This document shows, in pieces, positions 19,937-29,104 of a stretch of 64,000 nt of DNA. The notes under the pieces are model-generated. The model was not told the DNA's origin. It searched no databases and was given only the letters and a program-made list of their open reading frames with translations. Numbering within the stretch: position 1 is the stretch's first letter; each line of letters opens with the position of its first letter. Position numbers and translations under genes: made by a program. The stretch is from DATCJA01 sp963814955 (GTDB taxonomy: Bacteria > Acidobacteriota > Vicinamibacteria > Vicinamibacterales > UBA2999). The stretch covers positions 78,415 through 142,414 of the forward strand of contig CAWFEX010000016.1 of the NCBI GenBank assembly GCA_963814955.1, in the 5' to 3' direction.

Positions 19937-20317
19937 ATGAGAGCGACAGTCGCGACGATACTGGCTTCCTTCGTTCTGGCGGTGCCGATGGCTGCCCACC
20001 ATTCGTGGACGGCCGATTACGACGCCGCCAAGCCGGTGACCGTCAAGGGAGTGGTAACCAAGGTGGAGTGGACGAATCCGCACACGCACTTCTATATCGA
20101 GAGCAAGGACGAAAAGGGAACCGTCACCAACTGGAACTTCGAAATGGCGAGCACGCTCGCGTTGGAGCGTGGCGGCTGGTCGAGAAAGACGCTTCCGGTC
20201 GGCACCGAGGTGACGATTTCCGGATTTGGCGGACGGGCCGTGATCGAACGCGCGATTGCGAGCTCGATCACCACGGCCGACGGCCGTTCACTGTTTGTGG
20301 CGAAGCCGGGCAATTAA
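19937..20317 (+). CDS. DUF6152 family secreted protein
   Basis: 126 residues. ATG 19937 after CGGAGG. The signal peptide MRATVATILASFVLAVPMAA is followed by HHSWTADYDAAKPVTVKG at the predicted mature end. EWTNPHTHFYIES, NWNFEMASTLAL and RGGWSRKTLPVGTEVTISGFGGR complete the family pattern. This copy has an extra His right after the NPH motif (NPHTH). Same strand as the GHSIG gene before it, with a REP in the 75-bp gap. Confidence 0.9.
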   Translation: MRATVATILASFVLAVPMAAHHSWTADYDAAKPVTVKGVVTKVEWTNPHTHFYIESKDEKGTVTNWNFEMASTLALERGGWSRKTLPVGTEVTISGFGGRAVIERAIASSITTADGRSLFVAKPGN

Positions 20318-20339
20318 ACCGTAGCCGGGTAATTAAACC

Positions 20340-20435
20340 GTAGTGTCCGGCTTTAGCCGGACCTCAAGTCCGCCTGCCCTCGACTTACGTCAGGGCACCC
20401 CGAGCATCGTCGAGGGGTGAAGGCGGACACTACGT
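20340..20435. repeat. composite REP/BIME with an inner palindrome
   Basis: A plus-strand REP (GTAG, TGTCCGGCTTTAGCCGGAC) at 20340-20362 is followed by GTCCGCC at one side and GGCGGACACTAC at the other, 20368-20435. The loop is filled by the GCCCTCGACTTACG / CATCGTCGAGGGG palindrome. A near-identical composite lies at 46846-46943, and a version without the filler at 32051-32098. Confidence 0.75.
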
Positions 20436-20495
20436 CGGGTTATGAAACCGGTTCTAGGCACCACAGGCACTCTAATGACCCAAGGAGTAGTTGAC

Positions 20496-21299
20496 GTGAG
20501 AAAGCTGTTTGTCGTCCTGGTTGCCGTCGCCATGGTCGGCGTCACGCTGCCGCTTGTCGCGCAGTCGCAGGAGCTCGGTCGGCGTCTGGGCGGTGAGAAC
20601 GGTCCGCGCCGCGCGGCCGCCGTCGATCGACCGGTGCCCAAACTCCCGGACGGCAAGGTCGACCTGTCCGGCGTGTGGTCGGGCGGTGGCGACGGCTCTA
20701 TCGAGCGCCTCCTGAAGCCGGGCGAGCTGGACGGCATCATGCTCCCGTGGGCGAAGAAGCTGTACGCGGAACGGAATGCGACCGACGGCCTTGATCCATA
20801 TTTCTCCTGCATGCCCGGGGGCCCGCTGCGTATCACGGGAGGGTTCGGATGGCGCCTGGTTCAGCATCCGACGACCAATTCCACGCACATCTTCATGCTG
20901 CAAGAAGGGAACGCGCACACCTACCGCCAGATCTTCATGGATGGGCGCAAGCATCCTGAGGACCCGAGTCCCACTTGGTACGGTCACTCAATCGGCCGCT
21001 GGGAAGGGGACACGCTCGTCGTCGACACGATTGGCCTGAACGACAGGTTCTGGTTGGATTCGGGCGGAACGCCGCACACCGAGAAGCTGCACCTGGTGGA
21101 GCGCTACACGCGCCCCGATTTCAATACCCTTCGTCGTGCGGTGACCGTCGAAGACCCGGGCGCGTTCACCAGACCCTTCACGGTCACATTTACGGCAAGG
21201 CTGGGAACCCCTGACAGCGAGATCCTGGAGTACATCTGCATCGAGAACAATCAGTACGGGCTCGCTCAGGGGCTTGCTCTTCCGAATACCCAGAAATAA
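20496..21299 (+). CDS. secreted GHSIG-family protein (divergent)
   Basis: 267 residues from GTG 20496 after AAGGAG; an ATG 54 bp upstream falls in repeat DNA. Signal peptide KLFVVLVAVAMVGVTLPLVA. The most divergent of the array: KLPDGKVDLSGVWSGGGDGS, GIMLPWAKKLYAERN, CMPGGPLRITGGFGWRLVQ, THIFMLQEGNAHTYRQIFM. The core is then normal (GHSIGRWEGDTLVVDTIGLN, GTPHTEKLHLVERYTR, EDPGAFTRP, YICIENNQYG). TEKLH replaces TEQLH but the two His stay. Role unknown. Confidence 0.85.
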   Translation: MRKLFVVLVAVAMVGVTLPLVAQSQELGRRLGGENGPRRAAAVDRPVPKLPDGKVDLSGVWSGGGDGSIERLLKPGELDGIMLPWAKKLYAERNATDGLDPYFSCMPGGPLRITGGFGWRLVQHPTTNSTHIFMLQEGNAHTYRQIFMDGRKHPEDPSPTWYGHSIGRWEGDTLVVDTIGLNDRFWLDSGGTPHTEKLHLVERYTRPDFNTLRRAVTVEDPGAFTRPFTVTFTARLGTPDSEILEYICIENNQYGLAQGLALPNTQK

Positions 21300-21325
21300 C
21301 GTCAGCGTCAAAATCCCCTACGGGC

Positions 21326-21351
21326 CGCGCAGGCTGAAGCCTGCGCGCTAC
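21326..21351 (-). repeat. GTAG-foot REP palindrome
   Basis: Minus-strand copy with GCAGGCTTCAGCCTGC core, the same arm type as the copies at 3279 and 38559. Confidence 0.75.
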
Positions 21352-21386
21352 GTTCGGGACTTCGGCGTGCGCGACGTGAACACCGA

Positions 21387-21485
21387 GTAGAGCGCACGCT
21401 TTAGCGTGCGCGAGTGCGCGACGTGGACGTTGGGGACGCAATCTCGGAACCTGTAGAGCGCACGCTTTAGCGTGCGCGAGTGCGC
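21387..21485 (+). repeat. two identical REP palindromes as 33-bp direct repeats
   Basis: Copies at 21387-21419 and 21453-21485 share GTAGAGCGCACG CTTTAG CGTGCGCG plus AGTGCGC. The second ends 25 bp before the receptor start codon, in its leader. Confidence 0.8.
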
Positions 21486-21509
21486 TTTCGGAAGGTCAGG
21501 AGGAGTTCT

Positions 21510-24500
21510 ATGAGGGGCTCGCGCCGGTTCGTTTCGGCCGTTGCAGTGACAGTTCTCTTCGCAACCGCTACTGTGTGGGCACAGGCGACCGCACAACTCA
21601 GCGGCAGGGTGACCGACGAGAGCGGCGGTGTCCTGCCCGGCGTTTCCGTTACCGTCATCCAGACAGACACGGGCTTCACGCGCACGACGGTGACCGACGA
21701 AAACGGCGGGTACGTACTGCCGAACCTGCCGCTTGGACCGTACCGGCTCGAGGTGATGCTTGCGGGTTTTCGGACGTACGCGCAGACCGGCATCGTGCTG
21801 CAGGTCGGCGCCACGCCGGCAATCAACGTGGCTCTCGCACTTGGTCAGCTCGCCGAGACCGTCACAGTCGAGGCGGCCGCGCCGCTGGTTGATACGCAGA
21901 GCGCGGGCATTGGCGAGGTCGTGGAGCAGGAGCGGATCGTCGAGCTGCCGCTTCAGGGACGCCAGGTGACCGACCTGATCTTTTCGGTTGGTGCCGCGGT
22001 CGACATGGGACGGCCGAACAACCGCAGCTTTCAGGGTGGAGTCAACATCGCCGTCGCCGGCGGCCTGTCGTTCGGCGTGTCCTATCTGCTCGACGGCGCA
22101 TTACACAACGACCCGCAGAACGCCGCCGGTTTGGCGCTGCCGTTTCCTGATGCGGTGCAGGAGTTCCGAGTCACCACGAGCGGAACCAACGCGGAGAACG
22201 GCGTGCGGTCGGGCGCCTCAGTGAGCGTGGTGACCAGGTCAGGTACTAACCGGTTCTCTGGCAACGGTTTCGAGTTCTACCGCGATGCGCGGTTCAACTC
22301 GATCAGCCGCTTCGCGCCGATAGGACCCGACGGCAAAAAGATCGACGACGGTCTGACGCGACACCAGTTTGGCGGCACGATTGGCGGACCCGTCCTGCGC
22401 GATCGGTTGTTCTTCTTCGGCGCCTATCAGCGGACAGAGACGACGCAGCAACAGGCGCCGCTGCTGGCGCGCGTGCCCACTGCACAGATGCTTGCCGGTG
22501 ACTTCACGACGTTCGCGTCGGCGGCATGTCAGGGTGCCGCGGTCACTCTGCGGCCGCCCTTTGTCGGCAACAGGATCAACCCCTCCGCGTTGAGCGCGGC
22601 CGCTCTCAATCTCGCCGGCCGCCTCCCGACGACGACCGATCCGTGCGGTGAAACGTCCTATTCAATCCCGCTCGACCGAGGCGAAGGTCAGTTCGTCGGG
22701 CGGGTCGATTACCAGCTCAACGCCAACCATTCGATCTTCGGCCGCTACATGGCCACGTCCGACAACACGCTCGCGGCATTCGCCCGGACCGACAATCCGC
22801 TGACGACGACAGAACCGGCGCTCGATAACCTGCAGCAGGCACTGACGCTCGGCGATACCCAGGTATTCGGAGCGAACATGGTGAATTCGCTCAGGTTCGC
22901 GTATACCGATACGGACGTTGATCGCCAGAACGCCTTCTTCGATCCGTCCGATCTCGGAGCGAAGGCGTACAGCTACGTACCGGATCAGATGACGCTGAAC
23001 GTGACCGGCGGCTTCGACATCGGCGCGTCGACGGCGGCGAAGGGGATCGCGAACAATCAGACGTACGCGTTGAACGATGACCTCACGCTGGTCAAGGGAA
23101 GCCACCAGCTCGGCATGGGTGTCAGCGTCGCGTACTGGAAGGTGGATCAGCAGACGTGGGCGCGGGGCTCGGGCCAGTGGACCTTCACTGGTCAGGCCAC
23201 CGGTCTCGGCATGACGGACTTCCTCCTCGGTCGCGTCGCCGTGCTCGATCATTCAGGTTTGACCGGCATCACGTTCGACCAGCGATACCTGGGCGCGTAC
23301 CTGCAGGACACCTGGCGCGCGAACGGAAGGATCACGATCAACGGCGGTGTCCGCTGGGAGCCGTTCTTCAGCCAGAACCTGCTGCGCGGGGCGATTACCA
23401 AGTTTGATCGCGAGGGGTTCACCGGCAATGTGATCAGCACGCAATACAGGAACGCGCCGGCCGGATTGATTTATCCGGGCGATCCCGGTTTCCCTGATGG
23501 ATCCACCGGGCTGACGACAAAGTGGTTGAACTTCGCGCCGCGTGTCGGCATCGGCTGGGACGTGCACGGCGACGGCCGCCTCGCGGTCCGGTCGTCCTAC
23601 GGACTCTCGTACGACTACCCGACAGGCGAGTTCATGTCGAATCCGGCCGCCGCGCCGCCGTACGGCAACCGCATCCGCCTCACGGATCCGCCCGGAGGAT
23701 TCGACGATCCGTACGGCCATCTGCCTGGCGGTGATCCACATCCGATCGTCCCGGGCCCGGACACCGTGTTCCCGGCGTCGGGCACGTTTGCTTCGATTGA
23801 TCCGGATCTCAACGCGCCGCGCATTCAGTCGTGGAACGTCACCGTCGAGCAGCAGCTCGGACTGAACTGGCAGGTGTCGGCGAGCTACCTGGGTCGCTAC
23901 TCCGACCGCCTCTGGGGCTTCCAGGCGGTGAACTACGGCGTCTTCCTGGGGCTCGGTCCGTGCACGATCAATGGCGCCGCGTTCGCGGTCTGCACGACCA
24001 ACGGCAACCTGCAGCAGCGCCGCGTGCTGTCGCTGTCGAACGAGAACCCGAGGTCCGCCGGGCTTATCGGCATTCTCGACGAGTACACCAATGACGGAGA
24101 CCAGAGCTATCGCGGGATGCGGCTGTCCGTCCAGCGGCGTGCCACGACCGGCCTCAGTTTCACTGCAAACTACACGCTGTCGCGCTGCTACGGCCTCGAA
24201 ATGGGGACCGCGGCCCAGTTCGGTGCGACGTACACCGATCCGACCAACCCCGACAACGATCGCGGATACTGCGACCAGGACCGCACCCACCTTGCAAACG
24301 CCACGGTGGGGATCGAAACGCCGCAGTTCGGCAACGCGATTCTCCGCACCATTGCGTCCAACTGGGGCATTTCGGCCATCGTGTCGGCGCGCTCCGGAGC
24401 GCGGCTCAGCGTCGTCACCGGTGTGGACACCGCATTCAGCGGCATCACCAACCAGCGCGCGAACCAGGTTTCAGACAACGTGTACGGGGATTCGCAGGAA

Positions 24501-24830
24501 GATGCACAGGGGCGCCTCGTAAACTACCTGGACCGCGCGGCGTTTGCCGCGCCCGCGCCGGGCACGGTCGGCACAAGCGAACGCAATGGAATTGTTGGTC
24601 CAAGCTACTGGAACGGCATCAACCTGGCGCTTCGCAGGCTCGTGTCACTCGGAGGGACGCGGAATCTCGAACTGCGGATCGAAGCCTTCAACCTGCTGAA
24701 CAGCTTCTCCTGGGGCACTCCGGCAGTGGCCAGTCCGACAATAAACCTGGGCTCCGGTCAGTTCGGTCGCATCACGACGCAGCAGGGTGACCCGCGCATC
24801 ATGCAGTTCGGGATCAAGTACGCGTTTTGA
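21510..24830 (+). CDS. TonB-dependent receptor with CarboxypepD_reg domain
   Basis: 1106 residues, uninterrupted. ATG 21510 follows CAGGAGGAG; the in-frame ATG 30 bp earlier lies in a REP. A signal peptide ends VWAQ. The regulatory domain (GRVTDESGGVLPGVSV, about 28-115) and plug follow (QTGIVLQVGATP, VEQERIVELPLQGRQVTDL, YLLDGALHNDP, VVTRSGTNRFSG). The barrel ends FGIKYAF with terminal Phe. Very close in plan to the receptors at 10898, 34146 and 51057. Substrate unknown. It heads the second block of periplasmic genes. Confidence 0.95.
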   Translation: MRGSRRFVSAVAVTVLFATATVWAQATAQLSGRVTDESGGVLPGVSVTVIQTDTGFTRTTVTDENGGYVLPNLPLGPYRLEVMLAGFRTYAQTGIVLQVGATPAINVALALGQLAETVTVEAAAPLVDTQSAGIGEVVEQERIVELPLQGRQVTDLIFSVGAAVDMGRPNNRSFQGGVNIAVAGGLSFGVSYLLDGALHNDPQNAAGLALPFPDAVQEFRVTTSGTNAENGVRSGASVSVVTRSGTNRFSGNGFEFYRDARFNSISRFAPIGPDGKKIDDGLTRHQFGGTIGGPVLRDRLFFFGAYQRTETTQQQAPLLARVPTAQMLAGDFTTFASAACQGAAVTLRPPFVGNRINPSALSAAALNLAGRLPTTTDPCGETSYSIPLDRGEGQFVGRVDYQLNANHSIFGRYMATSDNTLAAFARTDNPLTTTEPALDNLQQALTLGDTQVFGANMVNSLRFAYTDTDVDRQNAFFDPSDLGAKAYSYVPDQMTLNVTGGFDIGASTAAKGIANNQTYALNDDLTLVKGSHQLGMGVSVAYWKVDQQTWARGSGQWTFTGQATGLGMTDFLLGRVAVLDHSGLTGITFDQRYLGAYLQDTWRANGRITINGGVRWEPFFSQNLLRGAITKFDREGFTGNVISTQYRNAPAGLIYPGDPGFPDGSTGLTTKWLNFAPRVGIGWDVHGDGRLAVRSSYGLSYDYPTGEFMSNPAAAPPYGNRIRLTDPPGGFDDPYGHLPGGDPHPIVPGPDTVFPASGTFASIDPDLNAPRIQSWNVTVEQQLGLNWQVSASYLGRYSDRLWGFQAVNYGVFLGLGPCTINGAAFAVCTTNGNLQQRRVLSLSNENPRSAGLIGILDEYTNDGDQSYRGMRLSVQRRATTGLSFTANYTLSRCYGLEMGTAAQFGATYTDPTNPDNDRGYCDQDRTHLANATVGIETPQFGNAILRTIASNWGISAIVSARSGARLSVVTGVDTAFSGITNQRANQVSDNVYGDSQEDAQGRLVNYLDRAAFAAPAPGTVGTSERNGIVGPSYWNGINLALRRLVSLGGTRNLELRIEAFNLLNSFSWGTPAVASPTINLGSGQFGRITTQQGDPRIMQFGIKYAF

Positions 24831-24848
24831 TCCCGGGCGACGGCCACT

Positions 24849-24969
24849 GATCACGGGCCGCGCCCCTCGACGTTGCTCGGGGCGCCCTGAGCCAAGTCGA
24901 AGGGCGGAGATACGGAGACACGGAGACGATTTCATTACTCTGTGTCTCTGGGGCTCTGTGGCCCGTGAG
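24849..24969. repeat. 117-bp MITE-like palindrome with CACGGGCC ends
   Basis: Ends CACGGGCC and GGCCCGTG are inverted. The left part has CCCCTCGACGTTGC/GCCAAGTCGAAGGG. The right part has GGAGACACGGAG facing CTCTGTGTCTC. Homologous to 14231-14356, and both follow a receptor gene. Confidence 0.6.
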
Positions 24970-24979
24970 GGTGTAGTCG

Positions 24980-25009
24980 CTATTTCGCTTTGAACGGCGT
25001 GGGACCCGC
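24980..25009 (-). pseudogene. possible scrap of a cytochrome gene 3' end
   Basis: The minus strand reads GPTPFKAK and a stop, resembling RPAPFKAR at the end of the di-heme cytochrome at 27710, and is flanked by the same CTCTGTGGCCCGT repeat on the same side. Short, so the match may be chance. Confidence 0.3.
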
Positions 25010-25010
25010 G

Positions 25011-25063
25011 ATTCGGGATCCGGGATCCGGGGTCCGGGATCCGGTCCGGGATCCGAATCCCGA
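25011..25063. repeat. GGGATCC tandem repeat
   Basis: Five to six imperfect CGGGATCCG units in a row. The remaining sequence to 25173 shows no gene I can support. Confidence 0.6.
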
Positions 25064-25173
25064 ACCTTGGCGCGACCGCCCGTTGCCGTTACAATCCGAC
25101 ACCTTTGCCGGCGAAGGGTGCAGTGATGGTGTGTCGTGTGGCGGCGGTCCGGTCGCGAAGGCTTCGAGAGGTG

Positions 25174-25287
25174 TCAGGCCGCCTTGTGCTGGGATTTTCG
25201 ATCGCGCCGGCGGGCCAGCCAGTCGAGGAGCGCGATGGTCCACACAACGACGGCGATGCCCGCAAACAACAGCAGCGCGTTTATCAT
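25174..25287 (-). CDS. small one-helix membrane protein (37 aa)
   Basis: ATG 25287 to TGA 25174. One hydrophobic helix (INALLLFAGIAVVVWTIALL) is followed by a basic cytosolic-type tail (WLARRRDRKSQHKAA). It starts 3 nt after the stop of the small gene upstream on the same strand, so the pair looks like an operon. The clean helix plus positive-inside tail supports a real protein. No family or function recognised. Confidence 0.5.
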   Translation of the reverse strand: MINALLLFAGIAVVVWTIALLDWLARRRDRKSQHKAA

Positions 25288-25290
25288 GAT

Positions 25291-25482
25291 TTACGTTCTG
25301 CGATCCAAAGCGCAAAGACGAGTACCGACGATCCAGATGACCAGCGTGCTGAACACCAGCGTCAGCGATACATCCGGTTCGCCGAGCATGAGGCCGATCA
25401 CGATAGCGGCCGCGATCAGATTCGCGACGTCAGAGACCTTATCAGCCAGCAGGCCACGCCGCCGCTCCGTCAATCCTAGCAT
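25291..25482 (-). CDS. small membrane protein (63 aa)
   Basis: Starts MLGLTERRRGLLADKVSDVANL, then one or two hydrophobic segments (AAAIVIGLMLG and LTLVFSTLVIWIVGTRLCAL) and ends LDRRT. A longer frame up to 25704 exists, but the added part is antisense to the kinase remnant and looks non-coding. Paired with the 37-residue gene directly downstream. Function unknown. Confidence 0.5.
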   Translation of the reverse strand: MLGLTERRRGLLADKVSDVANLIAAAIVIGLMLGEPDVSLTLVFSTLVIWIVGTRLCALDRRT

Positions 25483-25550
25483 CGTCTCGAGGCGACTCAA
25501 GACCGCTGCCACAGTCGCGTTGCGCCATATTTCGGCCGCTCGCGCGGCGG

Positions 25551-27579
25551 GGTGAGGATGTAACGGAAACGCTTGCCGCAATTCTGAAGAGTGAACCCAA
25601 CTGGAGCGTTTTACCGCCAGTTCTGCCGATGGCAGTGCGACGCTTGCTACGGCGGGCGCTTGCGAAGATTCCGCGCGAACGTTTGTCTGCCATAGGCGAC
25701 GCACGCCTCGACATCGATGAGGCTAGTGCCGCCTCCTCTGAGCAGGACACGGAAGCTGTTGGTACGACGACGCGACGGTTATGGCGGCGCGCCATTCCGA
25801 TCTCCGCGATGGCTGTCATCGCTGCAATTGGTGCGGTGCTGGCCATCCGCGCCGCAACGAGTTCCACTCCGCTTCTCGTACCCGCTGTCACACGATTTTC
25901 GATCGCTCCCCCTGCTGGCGTCGGTACTGAGCACCGGCAGCGACGAGTCGCTGGCTATTTCACGTGACGGCCGCCGAATCGCGTACGTCGGCACCCGCGC
26001 AGGCACGCCACAACTCTACGTGCGGTCTCTGGATAACGTCGATTCCGTGCCCATTCGAGGCAGTGAAGGGACGGGCACTACCGTCTTCCTTTCGCCGGAC
26101 GGTGAGTGGGTTGGCTTCGTGAGCAGCGGTACGATAAGGAAGATGCCGCTCGCGGGTGGTGCGCCACAAACAATCTGCGAGACATGCGCGACGGACACGC
26201 CAAGTTGGGGCCCAAACGGGATCATCATTTTTCCGGGCCTGAATGGAGGCCTGATGGAGGTGTCCGCCGCTGGCGGGACACCGTTACGTCTGACGGCTCC
26301 GACCGGAGAAGTGCATCGAGAGCCGCACGCGCTAGCCGATGGCAGGACCGTACTGTTCGTCATTCGCCGCGAGGGACAGTCCGACAAGATTGCCGTGCGA
26401 TCCCTTGTGACTGGCGAGCAACGGGAGCTGTTGGATGGTGTGAAGCCGCGCTTCGTTACTGGCGGTCGCCTGCTCTTCTCGCGGGGCGCCGTGCTGTGGA
26501 CGGTGCCGTTCGATCCTGAGCGGCTGCAGGTGCTTGGCGACGCGAGTCGCGTGTTAGACGGAATCCATCAGGGTGGAGGCGGCAATGGCTCCGGGTTTTT
26601 CGATGTGGCCAGCGACGGAACGCTGGTGTATGGCCCCGGTTTGGCGCCCAGACGCACGCTCGTATGGGTCGATCGAAGTGGCCAGGAGGAAATGATAGCC
26701 ACACCGCCTCGAGGGTACACCATTCCGCGGCTGTCACCAGACGGGAGCCGCGTCGCACTTGAAGTGGAAGACCAAACGCGTGATATCTGGATCTGGGACT
26801 TGAAGCGCGGGGCGCTTACACGTGTTACGTCTGATCCGGCTGCAGACCGAGAGCCTACGTGGACGCCTGATGGTCGTCGGCTGGTGTTTGCGTCGAACCG
26901 CAGCGGAACAAGCCGTTTGTATTGGCAATTCGTGGACGGCAGCGGGCCTGTTGCGGAACTCACACGAGGCCTGACGCAGGTAGGCCAAACATCGTTCTCG
27001 CACGATGGCCGCTATGTGGCGGCGACGGTACGTACGCCGACAAGACGCGGCAGCACAGACATCGCCGTGATCGAGATCGGCGAATCAGGGCGGGACCCTA
27101 GCGTTGACCTCGGAGAAGGCGAGCTGCTCCTCCACACCGGCTCTACGGAGCGGAACGTCGAAATTTCGCCGGACGGACGGTGGCTTGCGTACGAATCGAA
27201 CGAATCAGGTCAGTACGACATCTACGTTCGGCCGTTTCCAGAGGTTGACGGCGCGCGATGGCAGATCTCGAACGGTGGTGGGATCAAACCCACATGGGCG
27301 CGCGACGGCCGTGAGCTGTTCTATCAGACAATCGACCGCGTCATGATGGTCGTTTCGATTCAACCCGGCGAGGTATTCGCCACCGGTCCGCCGCGAAAGC
27401 TTTTCGATGGCGGCTATTACCCGCCGTCGGGGCCTAACGTGCTCAACGAACGTGCGTATGACGTATCCGCTGACGGCCGACGCTTTTTGATGATCAAAGA
27501 AATGCCATCAGACACGCCGGGGTTTGTGGTGGTGCAGCACTGGTTCGAGGAGCTGAGGCGCCTCGTGCCGAGCAACTAA
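25551..27579 (+). pseudogene. remnant of a Ser/Thr protein kinase with PD40/TolB-like propeller
   Basis: The first readable codons, GEDVTETLAAILKSEPNW, then RRALAKIPRERLSAIGDARLDIDEA, match the last helices of bacterial Ser/Thr kinase domains. The ATP-binding and catalytic lobes are absent upstream, where minus-strand genes begin. A transmembrane helix (ISAMAVIAAIGAVLAIRAA) follows. Near 25923 one extra G shifts the frame into a long beta-propeller with repeated SPDGxxxAY-type PD40 units (SRDGRRIAYVG, SPDGEWVGFV, SPDGSRVALEV, TPDGRRLVFASNRSG, SPDGRWLAYESNESGQYDIY). Such kinase-propeller fusions are common in Acidobacteriota. Without the catalytic lobe it cannot phosphorylate. The propeller frame is intact to 27579. 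Confidence 0.7.
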
Positions 27580-27644
27580 CCACGAAGGTCACAAAGGCAC
27601 GAGAATTCATCAGATGTGATTTCGTGTCTTCGTGTTCTTCGTGG
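27580..27644. repeat. CCACGAAG hairpin after the kinase remnant
   Basis: CCACGAAG and CTTCGTGG are inverted 49 bp apart, with further internal pairing. A half CACAGAG-type copy (CCTCTGTGCCTCCGTGGCCC) follows at about 27664-27690. Could act as a bidirectional terminator between converging genes. Confidence 0.45.
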
Positions 27645-27709
27645 TGCCAAATCTGATCGCTCTGCGCCTCTGTGCCTCCGTGGCCCGTTGAAGTGAAAAC
27701 TGTTAGCCG

Positions 27710-28872
27710 TTACCTCGCTTTGAACGGCGCGGGCCGCGCGAATCTCGACGCATCGAGCGCCGCGTTCGGCTGGATGTCGGTGAGCGCAATCGTGTTCTGT
27801 CCGTCGGTCCACGTCAGCACGATCTGGAACGGCATCTTCACCCCGGCCACGTCACGATAGTCCGAATATTCGAATTGCATGGGGACCGTGCCGACCGCGG
27901 TGCGATTCCATCGCACGATCCTCACCAGCAGCCCTGCACTGTCGAAATAGAAGTTCACGGGAAGCTGCCCGGCATTCTGACCCTGGAGAAGCGTGACGGC
28001 GTTGCCGTCGATGGTCGTGCCGCTGACTTGCCATTGACTGAAAGCGGGTCGGATGTTGGCTGGAAACAACTGCATGGTTTCGAGCCTGGCGGCCTCGAGA
28101 TTTCCTCCGGTCAGCATCAGGAGCGGCAACGGCCTCCATCCCTCCGCTGCCCAGGCGGCGCGGCCATCGAACGTCTTGATGCGTCGCCTTCGGGTGTGCG
28201 GACGACTTGCGCCCGCTGGTTTGGCGCCTTCGCGACGATCTCGATTGGAAACTGGTTCCCTCCGGTATTGAATCCCTCGTACATTCCGCGCGCGACAAAG
28301 CCGGTCATGCTCGCGAGCCGTTGCGCTCCGCCCAGCGCCTGGGCGTACTTGTTGAAGACCGCGTCCACGGTTGTCCGATCGTCCGGGAAGATCCGCATCG
28401 AGTTCGGATCGTCGACGACTTCGCCGTACTGGAGCGCGAGATTGGGAATGTACTCCGGTCTGTTCTTGGCGTTGTGGCATGTGAAGCAGCTCACACGCGG
28501 CTGGCCGCCGAAGTAGTTCTTGTTGATCGTGTTCATCATCACGATCATCTGCCGCGCGCGCTGAATCAGAGGCGTCGTTTGGGCAAACGCTCCGCGATCG
28601 GTGTAGATGTCGCCGGAATGACAGCTGACGCAGTCGTAGCCGAGCGAGGCGGCGAACATTCCCATCGTGTCCATGAATTCATCGACGGGAATCCCTTTGA
28701 GCACCTGAACGTTCTTGAACACCGCGTCCGACATCAGCGGCGCCTCGGGTCCAGTCTGTCCAGCCTGGGCTGACGCTCCAGCGCGCAGGCCGACTGCCGC
28801 GACCAGGATCACAAAGCACGCGCCAGCCGCCGCCGTGGCGATTCGAGTCGCGCGCCGCACTCCAAGGCTCAT
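27710..28872 (-). CDS. di-heme RC-type cytochrome c fused to a LolA-like domain, frameshifted
   Basis: About 387 residues when repaired. Signal peptide with AAAGACFVILVAAVGL. The cytochrome part (FKNVQVLKGIPVDEFMDTMG, CVSCH, then CFTCH) resembles the reaction-centre cytochrome c subunit family but has two heme motifs, not four. The C-terminal part (GGAQRLASMTGFVARG, AAWAAEGWRPLP, LLVRIVRWNRTAVG, YSDYRDVAGVKMPFQI) resembles periplasmic lipoprotein-carrier (LolA/outer-membrane lipoprotein-sorting) folds. One missing base near 28180 breaks GDA from IKTFDG. Likely a periplasmic electron carrier. Paralog of 30391. Confidence 0.8.
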
Positions 28873-28923
28873 GTGGTCTCCTTCGTCAGCGTGGGCATTC
28901 TGTGCTGCGAGTTCCTGAAAATT

Positions 28924-28983
28924 AACCAGCCAAGGGCTCGCCCATGATATCGCGCTGTTCGTGAGCCAGGCCCTTGGCTGGTT
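28924..28983. repeat. 60-bp palindrome, copy 1
   Basis: Ends AACCAGCCAAGGGCTCG and CCCTTGGCTGGTT are inverted. The same element, with a compensated change in the arm, is at 54484-54543. It lies between divergent genes. The rest of the 28873-29104 gap shows TATACT at 29044-29049, a possible -10 box. Confidence 0.8.
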
Positions 28984-29104
28984 GTATGGCGGTCCAAGCG
29001 ATCGAGCCTGTCAAGCGAAAAGGTCCCGCACCTGAACCTGCGATATACTCCGCGCGATTCGCGTCGCCATGGTGAGAGTGCGGCCGACGTTGAGGAGGAT
29101 TGAG

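Noticed and set aside
24980..25315. 111-codon minus-strand frame after the receptor at 21510
   Set aside because: Runs through the GGGATCC tandem repeat and has no domain; only its last codons resemble a cytochrome gene end, kept as a possible fragment.
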